In this document: positions 19,659 through 29,212 of the stretch, one piece after another
Numbering within the stretch: position 1 is the stretch's first letter
Layout: each line of letters begins with the position of its first letter
Assembly (NCBI RefSeq): GCF_004217565.1
Contig: NZ_SHLA01000001.1
Coordinates: forward strand, 1,364,001 to 1,428,000
Direction: 5' to 3'
Length of the DNA stretch: 64,000 nt
Source of the DNA: Zhihengliuella halotolerans
Lineage (GTDB): Bacteria; Actinomycetota; Actinomycetes; Actinomycetales; Micrococcaceae
The notes under the pieces: generated by a model
Told to the model about the DNA's origin: nothing
The model's database searches: none
The model's input: only the letters and a program-made list of their open reading frames with translations
Program-made: the position numbers and the translations under genes

Positions 19659-20471
19659 TCAGCTGGCCAGCCTGCGGCGCAGCTCGCTGAGGCGCGAGAC
19701 CGTGGAACCGTCGAGGATCTCGTCTCCGACAACCACGCGGATGCCGCCGATGAGGTCCGGCTCGATGCTGACGTTCAGCGTCAGCTCACGGCCGTAGAGG
19801 TTGTTGAGACCGGTCTGCAATCGATTGGACTGCTCCGCCGTCAACGGACGGGTGACGCTGACGTGCGCAATCCACCGCTGCTGTCGCTTGGCGACCAGTT
19901 CAATGAAGCTATTGACCAGCTCGGCCGGCTTCAGACCACGCGGGGCCGTGACGGCCTGGCGGATCAGGAGCTTGGCGGCCTCGCCTGCATTGGGAACGAG
20001 CCTGAACGCCAGCGAAGTCTTCGACTCCGCGGACGCCTGCGGCTCGTCCAGCGCGCGCTGCAACTCGTGGCTCGATCCGACGATCTGGCAGAACTCGAAG
20101 AGCTGTTCTTCGAGCGCGTCCAGACCGGCCGTGCCGCCCTGGCGTTCCGCCACAGCAACTGCGGTCGTTCCGGCCAGAACTTCCAGCGCGTCCCCGATGT
20201 CGCGTGCCGAGCGCCAGCGTGCAGCGGCCAGGTCGGCCGCGGTGGCCTCCGCAGCTGCGGATACCTTGCCCGTGACCAGCCGCGACAGCAGCGCGGCCTT
20301 GTCCTTACCGTCGCGTGCAGGATCAGTCAGGGCGCGGCGCAGGCCGGCGTTGCCGTCCAGCAGGCCCAGGATGACAAAGAGTTCCTCGGCCAGCGGGAGC
20401 TCAGCGGTCGTGAGCCGAGGCTCCAACTGCTCGAGGGCCGCTGCCAATGACTCGCTCGATACGCCTGCCAT
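19659..20471 (-). CDS. atpH: ATP synthase delta subunit
   Basis: The peripheral-stalk subunit linking b to the F1 crown, 270 residues, longer than the about 180 of E. coli delta, as usual in actinobacteria. The C-terminal half contains VSVTRPLTAEQSNRLQTGL and IGGIRVVVGDEILDGS, the conserved delta/OSCP core. It overlaps atpF by one base (TAATG), so the two are translationally coupled. Confidence 0.93.
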   Translation of the reverse strand: MAGVSSESLAAALEQLEPRLTTAELPLAEELFVILGLLDGNAGLRRALTDPARDGKDKAALLSRLVTGKVSAAAEATAADLAAARWRSARDIGDALEVLAGTTAVAVAERQGGTAGLDALEEQLFEFCQIVGSSHELQRALDEPQASAESKTSLAFRLVPNAGEAAKLLIRQAVTAPRGLKPAELVNSFIELVAKRQQRWIAHVSVTRPLTAEQSNRLQTGLNNLYGRELTLNVSIEPDLIGGIRVVVGDEILDGSTVSRLSELRRRLAS

Positions 20472-21019
20472 TAGTTCGATGCACCTGCACTCTGCTGGGA
20501 GTCGAGGTCGGCCAGGAAGCGGTCGACCACGCGTGCCGAGCGATCGTCATCGGCGAGGGACTCGCCCACGATCTTGCCGGCCAGTTCGGTGGCCAGCGTG
20601 CCGACCTCGTTGCGCAGGGAAGCGACGGCGGCGGACCGCTCGGCCTCGATCTGCACGTGGGCCTGCTCGGAGATGCGGGCCGATTCCGAGGCCGCCTTCT
20701 CCTTCAGTTCCGCCAGGATCTGCGCGCCCTCGGCGCGTGCTTCCTCGCGGATCCGGTTGGCCTCGGTACGAGCGTCAACCAGTTGCTTCTTGTATTCCTC
20801 GAGAGCTGCATTGGCTTCGGCCTGTGCGGCTTCCGCCTTGGCGATGCCGCCCTCGATGGCCTGCGAACGCTCTTCGTACGTCTTTTCAAACGCAGGAACA
20901 ACGAACTTGGTCACAATGAAGAGCAGCACTGCGAAGCCCAGGACCGTGACAAGGATTTCCCACCAGTTTGGCACCAGCGGGTTCGCACCCTCAGCAGCGA
21001 GAATAACTGCCTCGTTCAT
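20471..21019 (-). CDS. atpF: ATP synthase b subunit
   Basis: The peripheral-stalk subunit, 182 residues. A single membrane span (about residues 22-42, ILVTVLGFAVLLFIVTKFVV) is followed by a long charged coiled coil rich in Ala, Glu and Arg. The last codon overlaps the start of atpH. Confidence 0.94.
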   Translation of the reverse strand: MNEAVILAAEGANPLVPNWWEILVTVLGFAVLLFIVTKFVVPAFEKTYEERSQAIEGGIAKAEAAQAEANAALEEYKKQLVDARTEANRIREEARAEGAQILAELKEKAASESARISEQAHVQIEAERSAAVASLRNEVGTLATELAGKIVGESLADDDRSARVVDRFLADLDSQQSAGASN

Positions 21020-21077
21020 CTTTCACCCGTCTTTCTGAAGAGCGTATGGATTGACTCTGGGCATGTTCAGCCCGAGA

Positions 21078-21290
21078 TTAGTTCCAGACGAAGGCGAACA
21101 CGAGACCGAGGATGGCGAGCGCCTCGGTGAAGGCCAGGCCCATGAATGCCAGCGGCTGCAGGACGCGCTGGGCTTCCGGCTGACGGGCAACGCCGTTGAT
21201 GAATGCAGCGAAGACAAGTCCAACGCCGATACCGCCGCCGATGGCAGAGAGGCCGTAACCGATCGCATTGAGGTTGCCGGAGATTTCCAT
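21078..21290 (-). CDS. atpE: ATP synthase c subunit
   Basis: The proteolipid of the rotor ring, 70 residues, with two membrane helices, the polar loop RQP (36-38) and the proton-carrying carboxylate at Glu56 in [12 protein letters not shown]. No sodium-binding Gln/Ser signature is evident, so proton coupling is likely. A clear ribosome site AAAGGAAAAC precedes the ATG. Confidence 0.95.
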   Translation of the reverse strand: MEISGNLNAIGYGLSAIGGGIGVGLVFAAFINGVARQPEAQRVLQPLAFMGLAFTEALAILGLVFAFVWN

Positions 21291-21377
21291 TGTTTTCCTT
21301 TCACGATGCCGTCTCGGAACTTCCGATCCGGCAGGTTGATTGCGTTAATGTCGACCCCCGCGAAGAGGGACAGCTAT

Positions 21378-22187
21378 TTAGTGGGCCTCGGAGATCGAGC
21401 CCTGGATGTACACCGCGGTCAGCAGGACGAAGACGTAAGCCTGCAGTACCTGGATGAAGATCTCGAACAGGTACATCCCGACACCGCCGGCCATGGTCAG
21501 CACGCCGAGCACCGGCATGGCTCCCGAGGTCTGGGTCAGCAGGAAGGCCGAACCCGACGCTGCGAGGGCGATGATCATGTGGCCCGCGAGCATCGTCGCG
21601 AAAAGTCGCAACGAGTGCGTCAGCGGGCGGACCAGGAATGTCGACACGATCTCGATGATGACGACCGGAACGATGAAGGCCTTCGGAACGCCCGAGGGAA
21701 CGACCGCTACCTTGAAGTAGCCGATGCCGTGGGTCCGGATGCCGAGAGCGATCCACATGATGTACACGAATCCGGCCAGCGCGTAGGCCGTTCCCACATG
21801 CGACGTGGTCGGCAACTGCAGGAACGGAATCGAGCCGAACAGGTTGTTCACCAGGATGAAGAAGAAGAGCGAAACCAGAACCGGGACGAAGGGCTTGAAG
21901 TCCTTCTCGCCGATCAGGTCCTTGCCGACGCTATTGCGGACGAAGTTGTAGCTGTACTCCCCGAGGAACTGGAATTTCCCTGGGACCATCTGGCGACGGC
22001 GCGAGGCCGCGACCAGGAACCAGGAGATCAGTGCAACCGAGAGCAGCACCAGCAGCATCTGCTTGCCGAAGCCCTCGCCATAGTGTGCTCCCCACGGAAG
22101 AATCTCCGGAAGGTGCAAGTCATCAATCGTCGGGGCAATGAATCCCTCGGATTCATTGGTGGCCGCCGGAAGCGCAAGCGGGATCAA
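21378..22187 (-). CDS. atpB: ATP synthase a subunit
   Basis: The Fo proton-channel subunit, 269 residues with about six membrane helices. The conserved SLRLFATMLAGHMIIAL segment carries the essential Arg and the proton-path residues. It is the first structural gene of the operon, after the two small I-type genes. Confidence 0.95.
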   Translation of the reverse strand: MIPLALPAATNESEGFIAPTIDDLHLPEILPWGAHYGEGFGKQMLLVLLSVALISWFLVAASRRRQMVPGKFQFLGEYSYNFVRNSVGKDLIGEKDFKPFVPVLVSLFFFILVNNLFGSIPFLQLPTTSHVGTAYALAGFVYIMWIALGIRTHGIGYFKVAVVPSGVPKAFIVPVVIIEIVSTFLVRPLTHSLRLFATMLAGHMIIALAASGSAFLLTQTSGAMPVLGVLTMAGGVGMYLFEIFIQVLQAYVFVLLTAVYIQGSISEAH

Positions 22188-22286
22188 CGCGTTTCCTCTC
22201 TGCAGTGTCCGTCTTTGGGCATGTGGTCGTCCGCGCGGGGCGGCGTCCCATAAGTCTCTAAGTTGTGTGGGCCTATTGCCCGGTAT

Positions 22287-22523
22287 TCATTCACTCTGGC
22301 GCCGCCGGTAAGCAGTTCGGTGTGCGTTCGCCAGCAGGCCACCCGCAATAGCGCCGATGGCGACCCCGGCAAGCCAGATCCAGCGGGTTGGCAAGAGGAA
22401 ATCCAAACCCCAGCCTATCAAACCGAAGGCGAGCATCCCGCCGACAATGTAGTTGATGAACTCGCGGGTCCACGAACCGTTAGTCGGCTCGCGATAGACC
22501 TTCTTATGCTGCTCCACGGGCAC
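22287..22523 (-). CDS. AtpZ-like small membrane protein
   Basis: A 78-residue protein with two membrane helices (about residues 24-46 and 48-66; FINYIVGGMLAFGLIGWG and IWLAGVAIGAIAGG). Position and hairpin topology match AtpZ-type proteins, which work with AtpI in Fo assembly or Mg2+ supply. The start is GTG 22523, overlapping the preceding gene by 20 bases; GTG 22517 is an alternative. Assignment is by topology and context. Confidence 0.75.
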   Translation of the reverse strand: MPVEQHKKVYREPTNGSWTREFINYIVGGMLAFGLIGWGLDFLLPTRWIWLAGVAIGAIAGGLLANAHRTAYRRRQSE

Positions 22524-22995
22524 CCCGCTCTCGGGCGGCGTCGGAGACGGGTTCGTCGTCGTACAACTGGAAACGAAGTCTCGAGAAGACGATCAATTCG
22601 GTCGCCTGCCAGGCGATGACCGCCGCAACGGCTGCGCCGACGAACCACGCCCCGTCGACCCACGCCGGCGTGCCCACGAGGAACACCACGGCGCCGAACC
22701 CGACGACTTTGACAATGTAGCCGAGCATGAAGGCGCCCAGTGCGGCCCGCGGGTTGCGCAGGCCGACGTAGTGCCCGATGAGTAGCGTGATACCGAAGAA
22801 CACTAGGACGAGCAGAATCGCGGAGGCGACACTGGCGACAGCCGGCAGGCCCGATATCAGGCCCGCTGCGACGCCGCCTGCGACCACAAGTGCGAGGGAG
22901 ACCAGGCTGCAGGAGCGCAGAATGCGAAGCCAGGGCTGCGGGGTCTCCCCCGCAACACGTCGAGGCCGTGCCTCTCCTGTGCCGTTCGCGCTCAT
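22504..22995 (-). CDS. AtpI-like membrane protein, first gene of atp operon
   Basis: A 163-residue protein with four predicted membrane helices between a basic N-terminus and a charged C-terminus (VSDAARERGARGAA). It corresponds in place to the ATP synthase protein I of other actinobacteria, between wecA and atpB. It probably aids c-ring assembly, but direct sequence similarity to AtpI is weak. The message likely starts near a TAGAAT at about 23060 on the minus strand. Confidence 0.75.
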   Translation of the reverse strand: MSANGTGEARPRRVAGETPQPWLRILRSCSLVSLALVVAGGVAAGLISGLPAVASVASAILLVLVFFGITLLIGHYVGLRNPRAALGAFMLGYIVKVVGFGAVVFLVGTPAWVDGAWFVGAAVAAVIAWQATELIVFSRLRFQLYDDEPVSDAARERGARGAA

Positions 22996-23086
22996 GAAGG
23001 TCCCGTCGATGCTGTGCTGGCGGAATGAGTGAATGGGTCCGCATTGGACACCGCCGTAAATTCTACATTACGTAGAGCGCTGTCCG

Positions 23087-24208
23087 CTACGCGCCGCGCC
23101 TCTTCTTCCACGCGGCGAGGCTGCGGCGGAGCCACGGCCACATCGTCAGGAGCGCGGCGCCGAGCGCTGCAAGCAGGTTGATGCCGACGATGATCCGCCA
23201 GTCGAACTCTTTGAAGATGAACGCCACGGATCCGAAGGCCACGATTGCGGACCAGAGATAGAGGACGAGCACCGCCTGACGCTGCGTGTAGCCGCCGTCG
23301 ACCAGGATGTGGTGCAGGTGGCCGCGGTCCGCGGAGAACGGGGAGCGCCCGTTGGCGGTGCGCCGGATGACCGCGAGCGCTAGATCCAGCAACGGCAGCA
23401 TGATCACCGCGACCGGAAGGAGAATCGGCATGTAGGCCGGGATGTTGCGGAAACGGTAGCCCTCCTGCGCTCCGACATCGCCCGTCACCATGATCGCGGC
23501 GACGGACATCAGCAGACCGATGATCATGACGCCGGATTCGCCCATGAAGATCTTGGCGGGATTGAAATTGTGCGGCAGGAAGCCGAGGCACGCTCCCAGC
23601 AGGATTGCCATGAGCATCGCCGAGAAGTTCGAGTTGTCGTACTGGCTGATGGTGCGGGCGAGCCAATAGCAGTAGACGAAGAAGGCCATCGCCCCGATGG
23701 CTCCGACTCCAGCGGCCAGCCCGTCGAGGCCGTCGACGAAGTTGATCGCGTTCATCGTGAGCACGATCAGGAACACCGTCAGGGCGATCTGCACCGACTC
23801 CGATGGGATGCCGATCCATCCGACCGGCATCGCCTCCAGCCGCACGCCGCCGGCAGCGATCACGAACCCTATGAGGGTCTGCCCGGCTAGCTTGAAATAC
23901 CAGCGCAGGTCCCAGAGGTCGTCTGCCACACCGATCACAAGGGCCAGGAGCGCTCCTGCGACCACAGCCAGTGCAGGCCCGGGGTCGCGGAACGAGCCGG
24001 AGAGAAAGTCCACTCTTGAGGCCACGGCCACTCCCAGCAGGACAGCGACGATCATCGCCACGCCCCCGAGCTTCGGGATCGGCGCCGTGTGAACGTCCCG
24101 ATCGCGCAGCTCGGCCGGCCCAACCCGCAGCCCGACGCGACGCACCAGCGGCGTCAGCAGGAACGACGTCGCGAAGGTGAGGGCGATGAGGAGTAGGTAC
24201 AGGCGCAT
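23087..24208 (-). CDS. Undecaprenyl-phosphate sugar-1-phosphate transferase (WecA/TagO type)
   Basis: Transfers GlcNAc-1-phosphate (or a related sugar) from UDP onto undecaprenyl phosphate to start cell-wall glycopolymer synthesis. The 373-residue membrane protein has about eleven helices and the family loops VIGVADDLWDLRW (Asp pair), NAINFVDGLDGLAAG (catalytic Asp) and GHLHHILVDGGYTQRQA (His loop). The location upstream of the atp operon is the same as wecA in mycobacteria. MraY itself is unlikely, given the HLHH loop. Confidence 0.92.
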   Translation of the reverse strand: MRLYLLLIALTFATSFLLTPLVRRVGLRVGPAELRDRDVHTAPIPKLGGVAMIVAVLLGVAVASRVDFLSGSFRDPGPALAVVAGALLALVIGVADDLWDLRWYFKLAGQTLIGFVIAAGGVRLEAMPVGWIGIPSESVQIALTVFLIVLTMNAINFVDGLDGLAAGVGAIGAMAFFVYCYWLARTISQYDNSNFSAMLMAILLGACLGFLPHNFNPAKIFMGESGVMIIGLLMSVAAIMVTGDVGAQEGYRFRNIPAYMPILLPVAVIMLPLLDLALAVIRRTANGRSPFSADRGHLHHILVDGGYTQRQAVLVLYLWSAIVAFGSVAFIFKEFDWRIIVGINLLAALGAALLTMWPWLRRSLAAWKKRRGA

Positions 24209-24214
24209 CGAGGG

Positions 24215-24946
24215 CTAGGACTGCTCGGACTCGTCGGCCGCGGTCTCCGTCGGCTCCGCCGCCTCGGCCACCGTAGCCTCCTCGCCTTCGGCGAGCAGCT
24301 CGGGCACCACCTGACGCAGGGTCTCCAGAGCGATGGCGCCCTGTCTGACGACGGCGGGCGTCGCCGCGGTGAAGTCGACAATCGTCGAGGGGAGCGCCTC
24401 GCCGTCCCGGGGGCGTTCTCCGTCCGCCAGATACACGGCCACGACTTCGCCGAGCTGGTTCTCGGCGTCGTCGGCGTTGGTTGCGGCGACCTGCCCGGTG
24501 CGGTTGGCTGAGGACACGGCCAGCGGGCCGGCCTCGCGCAGCAGCGCGAGGGCGATCTCATCGTCCGGCATGCGCAACGCGACGGTGCCCTTCGTTTCGC
24601 CCAGGTCCCACGACAGCGAGGGCTGCGCCTGCAGGATCAGGGTCAGGGCGCCGGGCCAGAAGCGTTCGGCCAGCGCGCGGGCGCTGTCGGGCACGGACGA
24701 GGCCAACCCGTCGAGCGTTTCGGGGCGCGGGATCAAGACGGGCGGTGGCATGCTGCGCCCGCGGCCCTTCGCGGCGAGCAGCGTCGCCACGGCCTGCGGG
24801 GAGAACGCGTCGGCGCCGATCCCGTACACGGTGTCCGTCGGCAGGACGATGCATTGCTTCTCGGAGAGGGCGATCTTCGCGGCCTCGAGACCAGCTTCGC
24901 GGTCCGCGGCATCCTGGCAATCAAAACGTGATGTCACGGGTGTCAT
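24215..24946 (-). CDS. tsaC: L-threonylcarbamoyladenylate synthase (YrdC/Sua5 family)
   Basis: Makes threonylcarbamoyl-AMP for the t6A37 tRNA modification. The 243-residue protein carries LPTDTVYGIGADA, KGRGRSMPPPVLI and AVSSANRTGQVAA, the conserved YrdC core. After about residue 205 it has a 35-residue Glu/Ala/Thr-rich acidic tail that is not part of the enzyme. It follows prmC and prfA, a common translation-related cluster. Confidence 0.92.
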   Translation of the reverse strand: MTPVTSRFDCQDAADREAGLEAAKIALSEKQCIVLPTDTVYGIGADAFSPQAVATLLAAKGRGRSMPPPVLIPRPETLDGLASSVPDSARALAERFWPGALTLILQAQPSLSWDLGETKGTVALRMPDDEIALALLREAGPLAVSSANRTGQVAATNADDAENQLGEVVAVYLADGERPRDGEALPSTIVDFTAATPAVVRQGAIALETLRQVVPELLAEGEEATVAEAAEPTETAADESEQS

Positions 24947-24991
24947 TCTTCCATGGGGTTCGCAGTTATCGGCGCAAGTCGCCGACGGAGT

Positions 24992-25855
24992 CTATCCGGC
25001 CCGACGCGCGGACGTGCAGCGCGCGCGGTCGGTCAGGTCGCGGTGCCCGGCCACGTCCGCCCAGGCACCGGTGCGTTCGAAGAGGGCTTGCATCGCCCGC
25101 TCCTGCACCTCGGCATGCTCCAGCGCGACGTAGCCGCCGGCGGACAGCAGCCGCCGCGCGGTCGCTTCGACCGCGCGCGGCAGCTCCATCCCGTCGGCTC
25201 CCCCGCCGTACAGCGCGAGTTCGGGATCGTGGTCGCGCACTTCGGGCTCGTTGGGAACGGCGTCAGCAGGAATGTAGGGCGGGTTGGAGACGACGACGTC
25301 GACTCGCCCGTCGAGATCCTCGAAGGCCGTTCGCAGGTCCCCGACGCGCAGCTCGACGCCGAGCGGGGTCAGGTTTCGCTCGGCCCAGGCAGCGGCGTGC
25401 TCACTCAGTTCGACGGCGTGCACGACGGCGGCTGGTACTTCCGAGGCGATCGCGGCGGCGACCGCGCCCGATCCCGTACCGAGGTCGACGACGGTGGCGC
25501 CGCCGGTCGCGGCAACTGCGGCTCGCGCCGCGTCGATACCGAGCTGCGCGAGCGTCTCGGTCTCGGGGCGCGGGACGAAGACCCCCGGGCCGACGGCCAG
25601 GTCGAGGTGGCGGAAGTGCGCTACCCCGGTGAGGTGCTGCAGCGGAATACGGCGGGCGCGCTCGGCAACAAGTTCGTCGAGCCCGGCCGGCGCGGGGGCA
25701 CCGGCGAGAGCCAGCGCTCCGACGCGGCCGCGGCTGACGCCGAGCAGGTGGGCCGCGAGCAGCTCAGCGTCGACACGCGGGCTGGGCACGCCTGCCTCGG
25801 CGAGCACAGCGGAGGCGGCGCGCAGCGCGGAGGCGAGTTCCGCCGTCGTACCCAC
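24992..25855 (-). CDS. prmC: Release factor glutamine methyltransferase
   Basis: Methylates the Gln of the GGQ motif of release factors. The 287-residue protein has the SAM-binding VVDLGTGSGAVAAAIA and the catalytic VVSNPPYIP motif. It starts four bases after the prfA stop, so enzyme and substrate are co-expressed. Confidence 0.94.
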   Translation of the reverse strand: MGTTAELASALRAASAVLAEAGVPSPRVDAELLAAHLLGVSRGRVGALALAGAPAPAGLDELVAERARRIPLQHLTGVAHFRHLDLAVGPGVFVPRPETETLAQLGIDAARAAVAATGGATVVDLGTGSGAVAAAIASEVPAAVVHAVELSEHAAAWAERNLTPLGVELRVGDLRTAFEDLDGRVDVVVSNPPYIPADAVPNEPEVRDHDPELALYGGGADGMELPRAVEATARRLLSAGGYVALEHAEVQERAMQALFERTGAWADVAGHRDLTDRARCTSARRAG

Positions 25856-25859
25856 TCTT

Positions 25860-26945
25860 CTACTTCTCGTTGTTCTCGCCGAGGGCGGCGAGGCGCTCGG
25901 CCTCGTCCATCTCGATGCAGGAGGTGATGACCGGATCGAGGTCGCCGTTCAGCACGTGGTCGAGGTTGTACGCCTTGTAGCCCGTCCGGTGATCGGCGAT
26001 ACGGTTCTCGGGGTAGTTGTAGGTCCGGATCCGCTCGGACCGGTCCATCGTGCGGATCTGCGAGGCGCGCACGGCCGAATTCTCGGCGTCGATCTGCTGC
26101 TGCTGGTGCGCCAGCAGGCGCGAGCGAAGCACGCGCATCGCGGCCTCGCGGTTCTGGATCTGGGACTTCTCGTTCTGCATCGCGACCACGATGCCGGTCG
26201 GCAGGTGCGTGATGCGCACGGCCGAGTCGGTCGTGTTCACCGACTGGCCGCCCGGACCCGAGGAACGGTAGACGTCGATCTTGAGGTCGTTCTGGTGGAT
26301 GTCGATCTCTTCGGGCTCGTCGACCTCCGGCAGCACGAGCACGCCGGCGGCCGAGGTGTGGATGCGGCCCTGGGACTCCGTGACGGGAACCCGCTGGACG
26401 CGGTGCACACCGCCTTCGAACTTCAGGTGCGCGTAGACGCCCTCCGCCGGATCGTTCGACTTGCCCTTGATCGCCATCTGGGCGTCCTTGTAGCCGCCCA
26501 GGTCGGACTCGGTGTAGGAGATGAGCTCGGTCTTCCAGCCCTTGGACTCCGCGTAGCGCGTGTACATGCGCAGCAGGTCGCCGGCGAAGAGCGCGGCCTC
26601 GTCGCCGCCCTCGCCGCCCTTGACCTCGAGGATGATGTCGCGCGCGTCGTTCTCGTCGCGCGGGATGAGCAGTCGGCGGAGCTTCTCCTCGGCCGCGGGC
26701 AGGGCGGCCTCGAGCTCCTGGGCCTCCTCGGCGAACTCGGGATCCTCGTCCGCCATGGTCCGAGCCGCCTCGAGGTCCTCGGTGATCTGCTTCCATCGTT
26801 TGTGCGCGTCGACGATGCCGCCCAGCTGCGCGCTGCGGCGCCCCAATTTGCGCGCCCGCGCCTGGTCCGCGTACACGGCCGGGTCGGAGAGCTCGCGCTG
26901 CAGCTCCTGGTATTCGTCTAGCAGGCCCTGGACGGACTCAAACAT
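25860..26945 (-). CDS. prfA: Peptide chain release factor 1
   Basis: Recognises UAA and UAG stop codons and triggers peptide release. The 361 residues carry [17 protein letters not shown] (GGQ near residue 234). The GGQ Gln is the target of the PrmC encoded next. A ribosome site GGAAAGAAG precedes the ATG. It heads the prfA-prmC-tsaC cluster. Confidence 0.96.
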   Translation of the reverse strand: MFESVQGLLDEYQELQRELSDPAVYADQARARKLGRRSAQLGGIVDAHKRWKQITEDLEAARTMADEDPEFAEEAQELEAALPAAEEKLRRLLIPRDENDARDIILEVKGGEGGDEAALFAGDLLRMYTRYAESKGWKTELISYTESDLGGYKDAQMAIKGKSNDPAEGVYAHLKFEGGVHRVQRVPVTESQGRIHTSAAGVLVLPEVDEPEEIDIHQNDLKIDVYRSSGPGGQSVNTTDSAVRITHLPTGIVVAMQNEKSQIQNREAAMRVLRSRLLAHQQQQIDAENSAVRASQIRTMDRSERIRTYNYPENRIADHRTGYKAYNLDHVLNGDLDPVITSCIEMDEAERLAALGENNEK

Positions 26946-27048
26946 CGTTCACTTCTTTCCGCTTGCCCGAGGCGGGGCGCCGGACGCGCCCACGTGTGTC
27001 TCAGTGTATTCAGTCTGTGCGGACCCGGGCGGGTCCGATTAATCGCAG

Positions 27049-27107
27049 AACGCCCGGGGTCGGTCCCGCCCACAGCATCGCTGTGGACGGGACCGACCCC
27101 GGGCGTT
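27049..27107 (-). terminator. Large hairpin downstream of rho
   Basis: AACGCCCGGGGTCGG... (27049-27076) pairs with 27080-27107 over 28 bases with one mismatch and a three-base loop. It starts nine bases past the rho stop. The T-tract is weak on both sides. Confidence 0.75.
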
Positions 27108-27115
27108 TGACGCAG

Positions 27116-29212
27116 CTAGTCGTCGGACTTGGATCCCAGCGTGGTCTTGGAGACCGTCATCAGGAACTCAGCGTTGGACTGCGTATCGCGGATCTTCGAG
27201 GTGAGGACCTCGAGAGCCTGCTGCGTGTCGAGGCCGGAGAGGACGCGACGCAGGCGCCACATGATCCGGACCTCGTCCTTGGAGAGCAGGTTCTCCTCGC
27301 GGCGTGTGCCGGACTCGTTGACGTCAACGGCCGGGAAGATACGCTTGTCCGCAAGCTTGCGGGACAGGCGGAGCTCCATGTTGCCGGTGCCCTTGAACTC
27401 CTCGAAGATGACCTCGTCCATCTTGGAACCGGTCTCGACGAGCGCGGTGGCCAAGATCGTCAGCGAGCCACCGTTCTCGATGTTGCGAGCGGCACCGAAG
27501 AAGCGCTTCGGCGGGTACAGAGCAGCCGAGTCCACACCACCGGAGAGGATGCGTCCCGACGCCGGAGCGGCCAGGTTGTAGGCGCGGCCTAGGCGGGTCA
27601 TGGAGTCGAGCAACACGACGACGTCCATACCCATTTCCACGAGGCGCTTGGCCCGCTCGATGGCCAGTTCAGCGACCGTGGTGTGGTCGTCGGCCGGGCG
27701 GTCGAAGGTCGAGGCGATGACCTCACCCTTGACCGTGCGCTGCATGTCGGTGACTTCCTCGGGACGCTCGTCCACGAGCACCATCATCAGGTGCACTTCC
27801 GGGTTGTTCGTCGTGATCGCCTGGGCGATGGACTGCAGGATGAGCGTCTTGCCCGCCTTGGGCGGGGAAACGATCAGGCCGCGCTGGCCCTTGCCGATGG
27901 GTGCGACGAGGTCGATGACGCGGGGTCCGACCTTCTTCGGGTCGGTCTCGAGGCGCAAGCGCTCCTGCGGGTAGAGCGGCACGAGCTTGTTGAACTCGAC
28001 GCGGCTCGCGTTCTCCTCGAGCGTCTTGCCGTTCACGCTCGTGAGCTTGACCAGAGCGTTGAACTTCTGGCGGACGCTGCCGCCGGTGTTCTCGCCCTCG
28101 CGGGGTGCGCGGATCGCACCGACGACGGCGTCGCCCTTGCGCAGGTTGTGCTTCTTGACCTGGTTGAGCGACAGGTAGACGTCGTTGGGGCCGGGCAGGT
28201 AGCCGGAGGTGCGCAGGAACGCGTAGTTCTCGAGCACGTCCAGGATGCCGGCCACGGGCAGCAGCACGTCGTCCTCGGTCAGCTCGGTCTCGTCGACCTC
28301 GGGCTGGTTGCGCCCGCGCCCGCGGCGGCGCTCGTTGCGGTTGCGGCCACGATCGCGGTCGCGGTCCCCCCGCTCGCGGTCGCGGTCGCGGCGGTTGCGA
28401 TCGCGGTCGCGGCGATTGCGCCCGGCGCCATCGCTGTCGTCGCGGTTCGCGACCTCGCGCTTCTCAGCCGGCTCGTTGTCGCCGGCGTTCTGAGCGTCCT
28501 CGTTCTGGTTGTTGCGGCGGTTGCGGCCGCGGCGGTTGCGGCCCGAGCGCTCCTGCCGGTCGCCGTCGTTCTGCTCGGACTGCTCGTCCTGCTTCGGCTC
28601 AGCCTGCTTCTGCTCGGCCTGCTCGCCCTCGTTCTCGGCGCCCTCGTTGCGGCGTCCGCCGCGGCGCGAACGGTTGCGGCCGCGGCCCTCGGACTCGTTG
28701 TCCGCGGGCGCCTCTTCGGCCGGCTTGTCGGCGGCCGGCTTCTCAGCGGGTGCGCCGTCGTTCTTGGCCTCGACGCTCGCGTCGGTGGCCTTGCGGGAGC
28801 CGCGACGGCCGCGGGTGCGGGCCGGAGCCTCGGCCGCTTCCTCGGCGGGTGCGTCCTGCTTCGCCTCAGCGGGCGCCTCGACGGCCTCCTGCTTGGCGGC
28901 GCTGGAGCGCGAGGGGCGCTTCTTCTTCGGTGCTTCGGCGGGAGCATCGTCCGCTGCGGCGGTCGGCTGCTCGGTTGCGGCGTCCTTCTTCGGCGCCGCC
29001 TTCTCGTTGCCGCGATCCGCGACGGAACCGCCGCGCTGGTGCTTGGAGATCGCCTCCACCAGATCCGACTTGCGCATCCTGGAGCCGCCCGTGATTCCCA
29101 GCTGGGAGGCCAGCGCCTGGAGTTGCGCGAGTTTCAGACCGGCCAAGCCGGCGTTCTGTGGGGCAGATGTCTTGGTATCCACGCCTGCTTCGAGGCTCGT
29201 GGTTTCTGTCAC
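27116..29212 (-). CDS. rho: Transcription termination factor Rho with long Arg-rich insert
   Basis: The hexameric RNA helicase that ends transcription at unstructured RNA. I set GTG 29212 (TETTSLEAGVDTKTS) because AGAAGGAA lies six bases upstream; the longer reading lacks support. The product has 698 residues. An N-terminal SAP-like Rho-N domain (about 25-65) is followed by roughly 230 residues of disordered Ala/Glu then Arg/Asp/Asn repeats. The RNA-binding cold-shock domain (LTEDDVLLPVAGILDVLENYAF) and the RecA-like motor with PPKAGKTLI come after. Actinobacterial Rhos commonly have such inserts, which bind RNA and help termination in GC-rich RNA. Confidence 0.95.
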   Translation of the reverse strand: MTETTSLEAGVDTKTSAPQNAGLAGLKLAQLQALASQLGITGGSRMRKSDLVEAISKHQRGGSVADRGNEKAAPKKDAATEQPTAAADDAPAEAPKKKRPSRSSAAKQEAVEAPAEAKQDAPAEEAAEAPARTRGRRGSRKATDASVEAKNDGAPAEKPAADKPAEEAPADNESEGRGRNRSRRGGRRNEGAENEGEQAEQKQAEPKQDEQSEQNDGDRQERSGRNRRGRNRRNNQNEDAQNAGDNEPAEKREVANRDDSDGAGRNRRDRDRNRRDRDRERGDRDRDRGRNRNERRRGRGRNQPEVDETELTEDDVLLPVAGILDVLENYAFLRTSGYLPGPNDVYLSLNQVKKHNLRKGDAVVGAIRAPREGENTGGSVRQKFNALVKLTSVNGKTLEENASRVEFNKLVPLYPQERLRLETDPKKVGPRVIDLVAPIGKGQRGLIVSPPKAGKTLILQSIAQAITTNNPEVHLMMVLVDERPEEVTDMQRTVKGEVIASTFDRPADDHTTVAELAIERAKRLVEMGMDVVVLLDSMTRLGRAYNLAAPASGRILSGGVDSAALYPPKRFFGAARNIENGGSLTILATALVETGSKMDEVIFEEFKGTGNMELRLSRKLADKRIFPAVDVNESGTRREENLLSKDEVRIMWRLRRVLSGLDTQQALEVLTSKIRDTQSNAEFLMTVSKTTLGSKSDD
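28321..28420 (-). repeat. Imperfect 6-9 base tandem repeats inside rho
   Basis: Repeats of the GCGGTCGCG type encode the Arg-Asp-Arg run in the disordered insert of Rho. They are likely to change length between strains by slippage in steps of three bases. Confidence 0.7.

Noticed and set aside
28321-28420. Repeat cluster as a possible CRISPR or regulatory array
   Set aside because: The repeats are six to nine bases, in frame, and encode the Arg-Asp run of Rho; there are no spacers.
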